A stretch of 64,000 bases of DNA from Nocardia mangyaensis (lineage in GTDB: Bacteria > Actinomycetota > Actinomycetes > Mycobacteriales > Mycobacteriaceae): the NCBI RefSeq assembly GCF_001886715.1, contig NZ_CP018082.1:5146001-5210000 (forward strand), read 5' to 3'. The notes under the pieces are model-generated. The model had not been told where the DNA came from. It saw only the letters and a program-made list of their open reading frames with translations, and made no database searches. Positions 52,055-60,021 of this stretch are shown piece after piece. The translations under genes and the position numbers were made by a program. The first letter of the stretch is position 1. Every line of letters begins with the position of its first letter.

Positions 52055-53511
52055 CGGTCCTCCAGGGGGTCGGAAGCGGCGGCGGCGCTGCCTGATTCGT
52101 GCCCGTGGCCGGGCGCGGAACGTTGGAAGGCGCCCAGTGCGCCAGGCCTGGCCGGTGCGGCCGGCGCGGGCGGCGTACTGGTCAGACCTTCGGGATGAAC
52201 CTGGGCCAGGGTGTCGCCGCGGCGGCGGCGGGGCAGGGCGGGGGTGTCGGCGGTCCGAGGTGGGACCGCCGGCTGCTCCGGCGCGGGTCGCGCGTGCTGC
52301 CCGACGGTGTCGGCCCAGCCGAGGTCTGGGGTGTCGGCCCTGGTGTGCTGGGCGCGCGGGGTCGGGGTACTGAACTGGCCGAGGGTGGTGAGCTGGGTGT
52401 CGGTGGGGCGCGGGGTGGGCGCGGTGAGCTGATTGGGCGTGTGGCTGCGGCGCTCGGCGCGCGCGGTGAGTTCGCGCGGGACGACGACGACCACGGCGGT
52501 GCCGCCGATGGCCGAGGGCCGGTAGGACACGGTCAGTTCGTGCTTGCGGGCCAGGTGGCCGACCACGGCGAGTCCGAGCCTGGTGCCCGACAGCGAAGCG
52601 AGGTCGGTGCCCTTGCCCTTGTGGTCGCGGCCGGTGACGGCGGCCTCGGCGCGGCGCAGCGCCGAATCGCTCATCACCAAGCCGCTGTCCTCGATCGTGA
52701 TCACCACGCCCGCTGGCACTTCCGCGGCGTAAACGTGCACCTCGGTGGTGGGCGGAGAGAAGTTGCAGGCGTTGTCGAGCAGTTCGGCGAGGGTGTGCAT
52801 GACGCCCTCGGCGGCGTGTCCGGCGACGCCCACTTCGGCGACCGCGCGCAGTCGCACGCGCTGGTATCCGGCGACCCGGCCCATCGCACCGCGCAGAATG
52901 GATTCCATCGCAATCGGTTTCGCCCAGCGGCGACCGGTGCGAGCGCCGCTGAGCACGGCGATGCTGTCGGCGAGGCGCCCGGCCTGGGCGGTGCGGTGGT
53001 CGATGTGCAGCAGGTCGGTGAGCACCCGGGGATCGGCGTGCCGGTGCTCCATCTCGCGCAGTTCGGCCAGCATGCTGGTGGTCATCGCCTGGATGCGCCC
53101 CGCGGCGCCGGCGAACGCGGCCAGCGCCGCCGCGCCGCGCCGCGCGTTCTCCTGCGCTTCCCAGGCGTAGGCGGCGGAGTGTTCCTCGGCCTTGGCGATG
53201 CGGGTGCTCGCCTCGGCGACGGTGGCCGCCACCTGTTGTTCGGCGCGCTGGGCGGTGGCGCGGGCGGTGGCGGCGTGCGCGCGCTGGCGCAGGGCGACGA
53301 AGACCGCGGGGCAACCGATCAGAACCGCGCCGAGTGCCGCGGCCAGCACCGGAATGCCGATGTCTTGCGGAGCGAACACCGCGGTCACCGCCGCGATCGC
53401 GACAATGGCCACACCGGCACCGAACACGACATATCCCGCGTAGCCCCCGGATTCACCGCGGGGCACGAACTCCCCCACCGGTGCCATCGGCGTGACTTCC
53501 GCAGTACTCAC
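52051..53511 (-). CDS. conservon sensor histidine kinase-like protein (CvnA-like)
   Basis: Membrane sensor of 486 residues from the GTG at 53511 (strong GGGGG site; a GTG at 53544 adds 11 residues). Two N-terminal membrane helices (FGAGVAIVAIAAVTAVFA; AAALGAVLIGCPAVFVAL), a helical coiled region, and a HATPase domain with the N-box ELLDNACNFSPP, IEDSGLVMSD and GTRLGLAVVGHLARKH. There is no clear phospho-acceptor His box, as in other conservon sensors (nitrate-sensor-like). The last 130 residues are a Pro/Thr/Ala-rich tail. First gene of the conservon. Confidence 0.88.
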   Translation of the reverse strand: MSTAEVTPMAPVGEFVPRGESGGYAGYVVFGAGVAIVAIAAVTAVFAPQDIGIPVLAAALGAVLIGCPAVFVALRQRAHAATARATAQRAEQQVAATVAEASTRIAKAEEHSAAYAWEAQENARRGAAALAAFAGAAGRIQAMTTSMLAELREMEHRHADPRVLTDLLHIDHRTAQAGRLADSIAVLSGARTGRRWAKPIAMESILRGAMGRVAGYQRVRLRAVAEVGVAGHAAEGVMHTLAELLDNACNFSPPTTEVHVYAAEVPAGVVITIEDSGLVMSDSALRRAEAAVTGRDHKGKGTDLASLSGTRLGLAVVGHLARKHELTVSYRPSAIGGTAVVVVVPRELTARAERRSHTPNQLTAPTPRPTDTQLTTLGQFSTPTPRAQHTRADTPDLGWADTVGQHARPAPEQPAVPPRTADTPALPRRRRGDTLAQVHPEGLTSTPPAPAAPARPGALGAFQRSAPGHGHESGSAAAASDPLEDR

Positions 53512-53640
53512 AGGCCCCCAACCGCCGATCGCTCCATCGAACACGCGGCATCACAGCACGTTTCGATAACGCGGCAGAGCATATCGAGCCCTCGCCCTGC
53601 CTGCCACTCCTACGGAAACGGTTCATCGCCCGTTCGGACG

Positions 53641-53684
53641 CCGGTCAGCGGACCGTCGGATCACCACCGCGCCCCGCTGACCGG
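53641..53684. terminator. stem-loop between ridA-like gene and conservon
   Basis: CCGGTCAGCGG (53641-53651) pairs perfectly with CCGCTGACCGG (53674-53684), 22-nt loop. On the minus strand it lies just after the RidA-family stop, so it likely ends that transcript ahead of the conservon promoter. Confidence 0.6.
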
Positions 53685-53790
53685 CTCCGCGCTGGTCACG
53701 TTGGTGCGCGACCCCGCATCACCTCTGGCCCCGCCCCCTGTCACCGGCCGTCGGCGTGCCAACGATCACGCGCGGCCCAACCGCCGCCGC

Positions 53791-54198
53791 TCAGTCGAGC
53801 ACGGCGGTGGCCTCGACTTCGACCAGCAGATCCGGCTCACCCAGCGCGGCCACGCCGAGCAGGGTGATCGGCTTGACGGGGTCGACGCCGAGTTTGGCCG
53901 CGGCTCGTGCCACGCCCTCGCCGAGCAGCGGGTATTTGTCCGGCCCCCAGTCCACGACGTAGATGGTCAGCTTCGCGACGTCATCGAACGAACCGCCGAT
54001 CGCGGCGAGCGCGGTGCCGATGTTGAGGTAGGCCTGTTCGACCTGTGCGGCGAAATCGCCCGCGCCGACGGGATTGCCTTCACCGTCGCGCGCCACCTGT
54101 CCGGCGAGGAAGACCAGCCGGGAGCCGCTCGCGATCGAAAGTTGCCGATACACCTCCGGTTGCGGCAGTCCCTCCGGATTCACCAGTACCACGGCCAT
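53791..54198 (-). CDS. RidA family protein
   Basis: RidA/YjgF-family protein of 135 residues, a group that hydrolyses reactive enamine/imine intermediates. Motifs: VFLAGQVARDGEGNPV, AQVEQAYLNIGTALAAIGGS, VAKLTIYVVD, ITLLGVAALGEPDLLVEVEA (E in L-V-E-V-E is the conserved acidic residue; the usual Arg of the substrate pocket is not obvious, so it may be a non-enzymatic member). ATG with GAGGAAGGGG upstream. Confidence 0.86.
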   Translation of the reverse strand: MAVVLVNPEGLPQPEVYRQLSIASGSRLVFLAGQVARDGEGNPVGAGDFAAQVEQAYLNIGTALAAIGGSFDDVAKLTIYVVDWGPDKYPLLGEGVARAAAKLGVDPVKPITLLGVAALGEPDLLVEVEATAVLD

Positions 54199-54258
54199 GC
54201 TCGCTCCCCTTCCTCGACGGTTTCGCTCAACATAGCGGCGGGGTCCGACAGGTTTCGG

Positions 54259-55188
54259 TCATCGGCCGAGCGCATCCACGGCGAGCCTGGTCGCCTCGGC
54301 GATGCTCTCGTTCGAGGGGTCGGTGTCTCGCTCGGACTTGGTGGACAGCACCGCGAGCACGATCGGCTCGCGACCGGGTGGCCAGGCGATGGCGACATCG
54401 AGGGCGGTGCCGTAAGCGGGGGTGCCGGTTTTGTCGCCGACGGTCCAGTCAGCGGGCACCCCGGCCTGGATGCGCTCGCCGCCGGTGGTGTTGGCCCGCA
54501 ACCAGTCGGCGAGTTGCGCGCGTTCGGGTGCGGGCAGAGCGGTGCCCAGGACGAGGGCGCGATAGTCAGCGGCGATGGCGGCCGCGGTGGTGGTGTCGCG
54601 TTCGTCGCCGGGGATGGCGGTGTTGAGTTCGGTCTCCCAGCGGTCGAGGCGGGTGACGGTGTCACCGAGGGTACGGACGAAGGCGGTGAATCCCTCCGGT
54701 CCACCGAGTTCGCGCAGGAGCAGGTTGCCCGCGGTGTTGTCGGAGACGGTGATCGCGGCATGACAGAGTTCGGCGACGGTCATCCCGGTCTCGACGTGCT
54801 GCTCGGTTTCCGGGGAATACTCCACGAGATCGTCGGCGGTGTAGTGGATGACCTTGTCGAAGTAGCCGGTGTCGAGCGGATGGGCCTGCAACAGCGCGCC
54901 GCAGGCGATGCCCTTGAACATCGAGGCGATCGGGAAGCGCTCGTCGGCACGGTGATCGACGGCGGTGTTCGTACCGGTGTCGACCACCGAAAGGCCCAGG
55001 CGGACACCGTATTCCGACTCCAGGTCGGCGAACGACGGGGTGGCTGCCAGCGTTGTCGCGGTTTCGGGGACGGCGGATTCGGTGCTGGTCGAGCAGGCGG
55101 TCACGGCTACCGCGGCCATGGCCATGGCGACGGCGGCGAGGCGCCTGCGGATCGGGAACACGCGGTGGGATGGGGTGTAGGTGGTCAC
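54259..55188 (-). CDS. class A beta-lactamase, lipoprotein
   Basis: Class A serine beta-lactamase of 309 residues, of the Nocardia AST/FAR type. The N-terminus has an Arg-rich leader and a lipobox-like VTAC (Cys32), so it is probably membrane-anchored outside the cell. Active-site motifs: S89-M-F-K (S70xxK), S149-D-N (SDN loop), E185 in RWETELN (E166xxLN), K253-T-G in [10 protein letters not shown]. All catalytic residues are present, so it should hydrolyse penicillins and perhaps cephalosporins. GTG start. It is divergent from a LysR gene that probably controls it. Confidence 0.92.
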   Translation of the reverse strand: MTTYTPSHRVFPIRRRLAAVAMAMAAVAVTACSTSTESAVPETATTLAATPSFADLESEYGVRLGLSVVDTGTNTAVDHRADERFPIASMFKGIACGALLQAHPLDTGYFDKVIHYTADDLVEYSPETEQHVETGMTVAELCHAAITVSDNTAGNLLLRELGGPEGFTAFVRTLGDTVTRLDRWETELNTAIPGDERDTTTAAAIAADYRALVLGTALPAPERAQLADWLRANTTGGERIQAGVPADWTVGDKTGTPAYGTALDVAIAWPPGREPIVLAVLSTKSERDTDPSNESIAEATRLAVDALGR

Positions 55189-55233
55189 CGGTGCACCACA
55201 CCATCGTCGGCCTGCTCGCGGCCAATACCCGGT

Positions 55234-55248
55234 CTCGGCGCGTCCGAG
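55234..55248. promoter_or_regulatory. LysR-type T-N11-A site between beta-lactamase and LysR genes
   Basis: CTCGG (55234-55238) and CCGAG (55244-55248) form an inverted repeat around CGCGT, and the T at 55235 and the A at 55247 are separated by 11 bases, the LysR-box shape. It lies in the 169-bp divergent intergenic region. Confidence 0.5.
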
Positions 55249-55357
55249 TCGCGTTCGATATCGGGGCAGGTCGGCGTGGGCGGAACCGGGTGGGTGGACC
55301 AGCGGATTTCCGGTCGATCGGCGTGGCGAGAACGGCCGCGCTGGTTCAATGGCCGTC

Positions 55358-56224
55358 ATGGATCTGCTCCGCCATCTCCGGTTCTTCGTCTCCGTCGCGG
55401 ACGAGGGCCATTTCGGGAAGGCGGCAGCCGCGCTGCAGATGACCCAACCGCCGCTCTCGCAGGGTCTGCGCCGGCTCGAACAGCATCTCGAGGTCGAGCT
55501 CATCCACCGCACCAGCCAGGGCGCGATGCTCACCGAGGCGGGGCGGCAGCTACTGCCGCGCGCCCGGCTGCTCGTCGACGATGCCGATCGGCTGCTCGCC
55601 GAATCGCGGCGGATCGCCCAGCTCAGCGGGTCGGTGCGGTTCGCGGCGACGACGGCGCTGCCTGATCGGCTGGTCGCCGCCTGCGTCACGGCGTTGCGGG
55701 TGGACGGCGCCGAGGTGTCCACGACGCTGAGGCCGACCGTCGATCTCGTCGCCGAGGTGCGCGCGGGGGTGTGCGATGTCGCGGTGATCGAGCATCCCGC
55801 CTTGGTCGACGGCGTCGAGGCCGGGCCGGTGGTGAAGCTGCCGCGCTGGCTGGTCGTGCCCGGCCGGCATCGCACCACCACCGCCGAGCGGCCCACCTTC
55901 CCGATGCTGGCCGGCCTGCGGTTCGCGCATCCACCGCGTTCGGCCAACCCGCCCGCCTTCGACAGCGTGCGCGATCTGCTGCGCGAGCGCGGACTCGACG
56001 CCGAGCCGCTCGCCGCCGCCGATGATCGGGCGGTGCTCGCCGCGGTCGCCGCGGGATCGAGTTTCGGATTGACGGCGACACCGCCGACCCCGACGCCCGG
56101 GGTGGCCTGGATGACATTGGCACCGCAGTCGGTTGCCCTGCGGGTCAGGGTGGTTCGGCGCGCCGATGCCGAGACGCAGGCAGATGCGCTGGATCGGGTG
56201 CTGTACCGGGAGCGGCTGCGATGA
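55358..56224 (+). CDS. LysR regulator of the beta-lactamase (BlaA/AmpR-like)
   Basis: LysR-type regulator of 288 residues: N-terminal winged helix ([40 protein letters not shown]), then a periplasmic-binding-like effector domain. ATG at 55358 (an ATG at 55349 adds three residues). It is divergent from the beta-lactamase and overlaps the serine-protein gene by ATGA. The same order occurs in Streptomyces cacaoi, where the LysR protein BlaA activates blaL. Confidence 0.85.
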   Translation: MDLLRHLRFFVSVADEGHFGKAAAALQMTQPPLSQGLRRLEQHLEVELIHRTSQGAMLTEAGRQLLPRARLLVDDADRLLAESRRIAQLSGSVRFAATTALPDRLVAACVTALRVDGAEVSTTLRPTVDLVAEVRAGVCDVAVIEHPALVDGVEAGPVVKLPRWLVVPGRHRTTTAERPTFPMLAGLRFAHPPRSANPPAFDSVRDLLRERGLDAEPLAAADDRAVLAAVAAGSSFGLTATPPTPTPGVAWMTLAPQSVALRVRVVRRADAETQADALDRVLYRERLR

Positions 56225-57195
56225 ACGCGCCGCACGCCGACGGTGTCCGCGGCGGGCCACGACGTGGCGATGCGGTCGCCAGGGGCAGCACACGCGCGAG
56301 GTCGTCCGATGGCACGGTGGGCCGGATTCGCGCGGTCTTCGCCGATGCCGGTTGCAGCGGATGGTTACATGCCCGCCGGTGTGATGATTCCGGCGCGGAG
56401 GTCTGCGTGGACGGTCGGGACCGGGTGGTGCTCGCGTCGGTGTACAAGGTGTTGCTGTTGGTGGCGTTCTGCCGACGGGTCGAGGACGGAACGATCGACC
56501 CGACGGCTCGGCTCACCATCGATCCGGCCGAGTGCACGCCGGGGCCCACCGGCCTCGCCGCATTGCATGATCCGGTGACGTTGAGTCGCCGGGATCTGGC
56601 GACATCGATGATGACGGTGTCCGACAACGCGGCCGCCGACGTGCTGCTCGGTGAAGTCGGTCTCGCCGCGATGACCGAGCTGGTCGACGAACTCGATCTG
56701 ACCGAGACGCGGGTACTCGGCGGGACCGCGGACCAGCATCGAAGCCTGGTGCGTGACACCGACACGCACAGTACCGCCGAGGCGTTCGCCGCATTGGCCG
56801 ACAACGACGAAGCCTGGACCGTTGCGGCATACGACCCCTCCTATGCGAGCGCGACGACACCGGAGGAGATGACCCGGCTGCTGCGGCGGCTGTGGACTGG
56901 CGAGGTGTTGTCGACCGCGAGTGTCGAATTCGTTCGCTCGGTGATGGGACGCCAGATCTGGCCGCATCGGATAGCCGCCGCCTTCCCCCATCGAGGAGTG
57001 CTGGTCGCGGGCAAGACCGGGACCATCGGGGTGATCCGCAACGAAGTGGCTGTCGTGGAGTTCCCCGGCGAAACCCCGGTCGCGGTGGCGGTCTTCACGC
57101 GGGCGGCCCGCGCCGATCCGATGCTGCCTGTGGTCGATGCGGCCATCGGCGAGGCCGCGCGCATCGCGGTCACCGAACTGCGCCGTCCCCGCTGA
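56221..57195 (+). CDS. cytosolic serine beta-lactamase-like protein (BlaB-like)
   Basis: Beta-lactamase-fold protein of 324 residues without signal peptide. It keeps S73-V-Y-K (SxxK), S134-D-N, and K265-T-G in VAGKTGTIG, but has no ExxLN deacylation motif, so it may not turn over beta-lactams. In S. cacaoi, BlaB, a cytosolic serine protein with the same motifs, is needed together with BlaA to induce the beta-lactamase. ATG overlaps the LysR stop (ATGA), so both are made together. A sensor of cell-wall fragments or drug is the inferred role. Confidence 0.85.
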   Translation: MNAPHADGVRGGPRRGDAVARGSTRARSSDGTVGRIRAVFADAGCSGWLHARRCDDSGAEVCVDGRDRVVLASVYKVLLLVAFCRRVEDGTIDPTARLTIDPAECTPGPTGLAALHDPVTLSRRDLATSMMTVSDNAAADVLLGEVGLAAMTELVDELDLTETRVLGGTADQHRSLVRDTDTHSTAEAFAALADNDEAWTVAAYDPSYASATTPEEMTRLLRRLWTGEVLSTASVEFVRSVMGRQIWPHRIAAAFPHRGVLVAGKTGTIGVIRNEVAVVEFPGETPVAVAVFTRAARADPMLPVVDAAIGEAARIAVTELRRPR

Positions 57196-57428
57196 CCGCC
57201 GCCGTGACAGGTGACGGACATCGGTCGGGGGCGCGTCGATCCGGACCACCGAGTTCGTCGAGTCGCGCACGGCGGGCGCGTGCTCGTCGCCGTCGACCTC
57301 GCGACACCCGATCAGGCGGTTTACCGTCGCCGACGGATTCTGGGCGACCCGGTCGCGGAGCTGGACGCTAGGCTGGGTGGTCGATTCGTGGTCGCGCCAC
57401 CGGGCGACCCTGCCCAGGACGGAACCCC
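57196..57428. other. intergenic region before metallophosphoesterase
   Basis: A 233-bp gap between same-strand genes. A 73-codon frame (57211-57432, GTG) runs through it but has no good ribosome-binding site and reads as GC-driven sequence; I do not call it a gene. Confidence 0.5.
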
Positions 57429-58571
57429 GTGAAGCTCGCTGTGCAACTGCTGTTGTTCTTGCTGGTCCCCGCCGTGATGTTCGCGGTGCCGTGGTGGACG
57501 CTGGTCGCGGCGCCCACCGGCGGCAGCGGGCCGCTGTTCCGGATCGGCACCGCACTGTGCGTGCTCGGGGTCATCGGCCTGCCCCTGGCGATGTTCCTCG
57601 GACACGGACCGATGCAGTCCGATCCGGCGTCGATCATCGGTGACACCGCGCTCGGCGTGCTGTGGGTGGTGTTCTGCTGGTCGGTGATCGGTGTGTTCGT
57701 GCGCGGGGTGCTCGCGGTCGGCGGGGTCGACGGCAGGCTGGCCGCGAAGATCGTCGCGGTCGGCGTGGCGGTGGTAGCGGTCTCGTTGAGTTCCTGGGGC
57801 GTGTACGAGGCGCGCAAGGTACCGCAGGTACGCACCGTCGAGGTCGCGATCACCGGCCTGCCCGACGGGATGGACGGGCTGCGCATGGTCGTGGTCACCG
57901 ACACCCACTTCGCCGCTCTCGACCGGCAGCGCTGGTCGGAGGATGTGGTGGACGTGATCAACGCGCAGAATCCCGACATCGTCGCGCACACGGGCGATCT
58001 CGCGGACGGCTCGGTCGAGCAGCGCAGCGCGCAGGTCGACCCGCTGGGCAAGGTCGACGCGCCGCTGGGCCGGTTCTACATCACCGGCAACCACGAGTAC
58101 TTCGGTGATGCCGAGAGCTGGATGGACCACATGGCCTCGCTCGGCTGGCAGCCGCTGCACAACGAGCACCGCACCGTCACCCGGGGCGAGGACCAGCTCG
58201 TCATCGCCGGCATCGACGACCCGACCGGCACGATCCTGCCCGGCCACGGCCCGGATCTGCCGCGCGCGCTCGAGGGTGCCGATCCGGACGTGCCGGTCGT
58301 GCTGCTGGCCCATCAGCCCAAACAGATCGTCGACGCCGCTGCCGCCGGGGTGGCCCTGCAGATCTCCGGGCACACCCACGGCGGCCAGATCTGGCCGTTC
58401 CACTACCTGGTCCGGCTCGATCAGCCGGTCGTCGCCGGGCTGAGTCGCCATGCGGACAACACGCAGCTCTACACCAGTCGGGGCACCGGATTCTGGGGTC
58501 CGCAGCTGCGGGTGTTCGCGCCGAGTGAGATCACCGTGCTGGTCCTGCGGGTGGAGCGCAACGCCTCCTGA
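57429..58571 (+). CDS. membrane metallophosphoesterase
   Basis: Calcineurin-like phosphoesterase of the YaeI/YkuE type, 380 residues. Four N-terminal hydrophobic helices (residues about 5-110) anchor it. The catalytic domain has VVVTDTHFA (D-x-H), VAHTGDLADG (G-D), YITGNHEYFGD (G-N-H-E), LLAHQPKQ and SGHTHGGQIWP (G-H-x-H), all the metal ligands of the fold. Members cleave phosphodiesters such as UDP-sugars or phospholipid headgroups; the substrate is unknown. GTG start. Confidence 0.9.
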   Translation: MKLAVQLLLFLLVPAVMFAVPWWTLVAAPTGGSGPLFRIGTALCVLGVIGLPLAMFLGHGPMQSDPASIIGDTALGVLWVVFCWSVIGVFVRGVLAVGGVDGRLAAKIVAVGVAVVAVSLSSWGVYEARKVPQVRTVEVAITGLPDGMDGLRMVVVTDTHFAALDRQRWSEDVVDVINAQNPDIVAHTGDLADGSVEQRSAQVDPLGKVDAPLGRFYITGNHEYFGDAESWMDHMASLGWQPLHNEHRTVTRGEDQLVIAGIDDPTGTILPGHGPDLPRALEGADPDVPVVLLAHQPKQIVDAAAAGVALQISGHTHGGQIWPFHYLVRLDQPVVAGLSRHADNTQLYTSRGTGFWGPQLRVFAPSEITVLVLRVERNAS

Positions 58572-58589
58572 CCAGCACGGCCAACCGGG

Positions 58590-59258
58590 TCAGCGGTGCG
58601 GCTGGGTGACCTCCGGCGGCAGCGGGTCGCTCATCGCGACGCCCGAGCCGGTCCAGGTGTAGGTGATCGTGGCGGGGCCGCCCTGGGGCGCGGCGAAGGG
58701 TTCGTCGCCGACGAGCCACTTGTACTCGACGGTGACCGCGTTGCCGTTCGCCCCGGCCACATGGGTGAAGGCGTAGGGCTCGGACGTGGCTGTGCCCAGG
58801 TAGGCCCCCTCGTGGAAGAACATGATGTGGATCGGGGCGCCCGCGGAGTTGCCGCCCACGGCGCGGACCCACAGCAGTTGTCCGCAGTTACCGGGCTGAT
58901 CGGGGGACGCCTGCACGGCGACCCAGCCCCCACCGAATCCGGCCAGCGCGTTCTGCACACCGGCCGACGCGGGATCGATGCAGCGATCGGGGCCGCTGAT
59001 GTCGTCGCCGGGCTGGGGTCCGGGGTTTCCGGCGGTCGGGCCGGGATTTCCCGCCGTCGGTCCGGGGTTTCCGGCCGTCGGGCCTGGCTGTTCGGCGGCC
59101 GGGGCTTCGGTCTCCGTGCCGGGTGCGGGCTGAACCGGGGTGCTCGTGGTGGCCCGGGACGTGGATGTGCCGGTGGCCGAACCGCTCTCGTCGCCGCATC
59201 CGACGATCAGCGCTGCGGCGACGGCGATCAGCGCTCCCATGCGCACGGTCTTCTTCAT
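58590..59258 (-). CDS. LppP/LprE family lipoprotein
   Basis: Lipoprotein of 222 residues: signal peptide ending LIVGC (Cys21), a Pro/Thr-rich linker with three copies of PGPTAGN, and a domain from about residue 92 (GPDRCIDPASAGVQNALAGF) matching LppP/LprE proteins of Mycobacterium. Cys residues C93 and C124 may pair. Function unknown; LprE is linked to survival in macrophages. ATG at 59258. Confidence 0.78.
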   Translation of the reverse strand: MKKTVRMGALIAVAAALIVGCGDESGSATGTSTSRATTSTPVQPAPGTETEAPAAEQPGPTAGNPGPTAGNPGPTAGNPGPQPGDDISGPDRCIDPASAGVQNALAGFGGGWVAVQASPDQPGNCGQLLWVRAVGGNSAGAPIHIMFFHEGAYLGTATSEPYAFTHVAGANGNAVTVEYKWLVGDEPFAAPQGGPATITYTWTGSGVAMSDPLPPEVTQPHR

Positions 59259-59496
59259 GATGTCCTCGATTCTGTATCCCCCGCGCAGTGCGCGCGTACT
59301 GCTGACTCCATCGGGACACTCGAGGGGGCCGTTAGGCGATTTTCCGGGATCTGCACCCTAGGGTGCGAAATCATCACCCTTTGACCGGCCGGACCGAAAA
59401 ACGACGAATCCAGCGGGGCCGCAGGTCCACATCGAGCAGTGGCGCGGCCACCACGTCGACCCGGCCCCACCACCGACTGGGCCGGGCCGGAGTAGG

Positions 59497-59880
59497 TCAC
59501 AGGCGCGCGATCACCAACGCGGCGCAGCCGATCAGCGGCGGGGTGAGCTGGATCAGGGCGGCCCGGGCCTTGTCCGGCGAAGAGATCAGCAGGATCAGCC
59601 CCGCGGCCACCATCGAACCCGCCCCGGCCAGTACCAGCGCCAGCCCGATTCCGGCGTCGCCGAAGGCGGTGAAACCCATGCCGACCGCGGCGACGATAGC
59701 CAGGAACAGGTTGTAGAAGCCCTGGTTGAAGGCCATTTCTCGGGTGGCCTCCGCCTCCTGGGCGGAGGTACCGAAGGTCGCTCGCGTGCGCGGTGCGGTC
59801 CACTGCAGCGATTCCATGACGAAGATGTAGCCGTGCAGCAGCACAGCGATCCCGGTGAAGACCAACGCCACTACCGTCAT
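59497..59880 (-). CDS. DUF1304 membrane protein
   Basis: DUF1304 family, 127 residues, four helices: LVFTGIAVLLHGYIFVMESL, NLFLAIVAAVGMGFTAFG, LALVLAGAGSMVAAGLILLI and a last one. The N-F-x-N-Q-G-F-Y-N motif (EMAFNQGFYNLF) is characteristic. Function unknown. The 236-bp gap before 59258 holds nothing I can name. Confidence 0.82.
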   Translation of the reverse strand: MTVVALVFTGIAVLLHGYIFVMESLQWTAPRTRATFGTSAQEAEATREMAFNQGFYNLFLAIVAAVGMGFTAFGDAGIGLALVLAGAGSMVAAGLILLISSPDKARAALIQLTPPLIGCAALVIARL

Positions 59881-60021
59881 CGATCCGCCTTCCGACGTGG
59901 CCCGGCGAACGCCGCGCGCTGATCGTGATTATGACCCACGGTGACAGGTGGGGGCCGGGTAGAATCGCAGCCAGATGGCCAGCGTCGGCCGGATGGCCGG
60001 GTGTGGTCACGGGAGTGGCAG

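Noticed and set aside
52099..55665. A 1188-codon plus-strand frame across the conservon and beta-lactamase
   Set aside because: GC-driven shadow of several minus-strand genes; it crosses gene ends, an intergenic hairpin and both divergent promoters.
57211..57432. A 73-codon ORF before the metallophosphoesterase
   Set aside because: No ribosome-binding site, Arg/Asp/Val-rich low-information sequence, and it overlaps the next gene's start.
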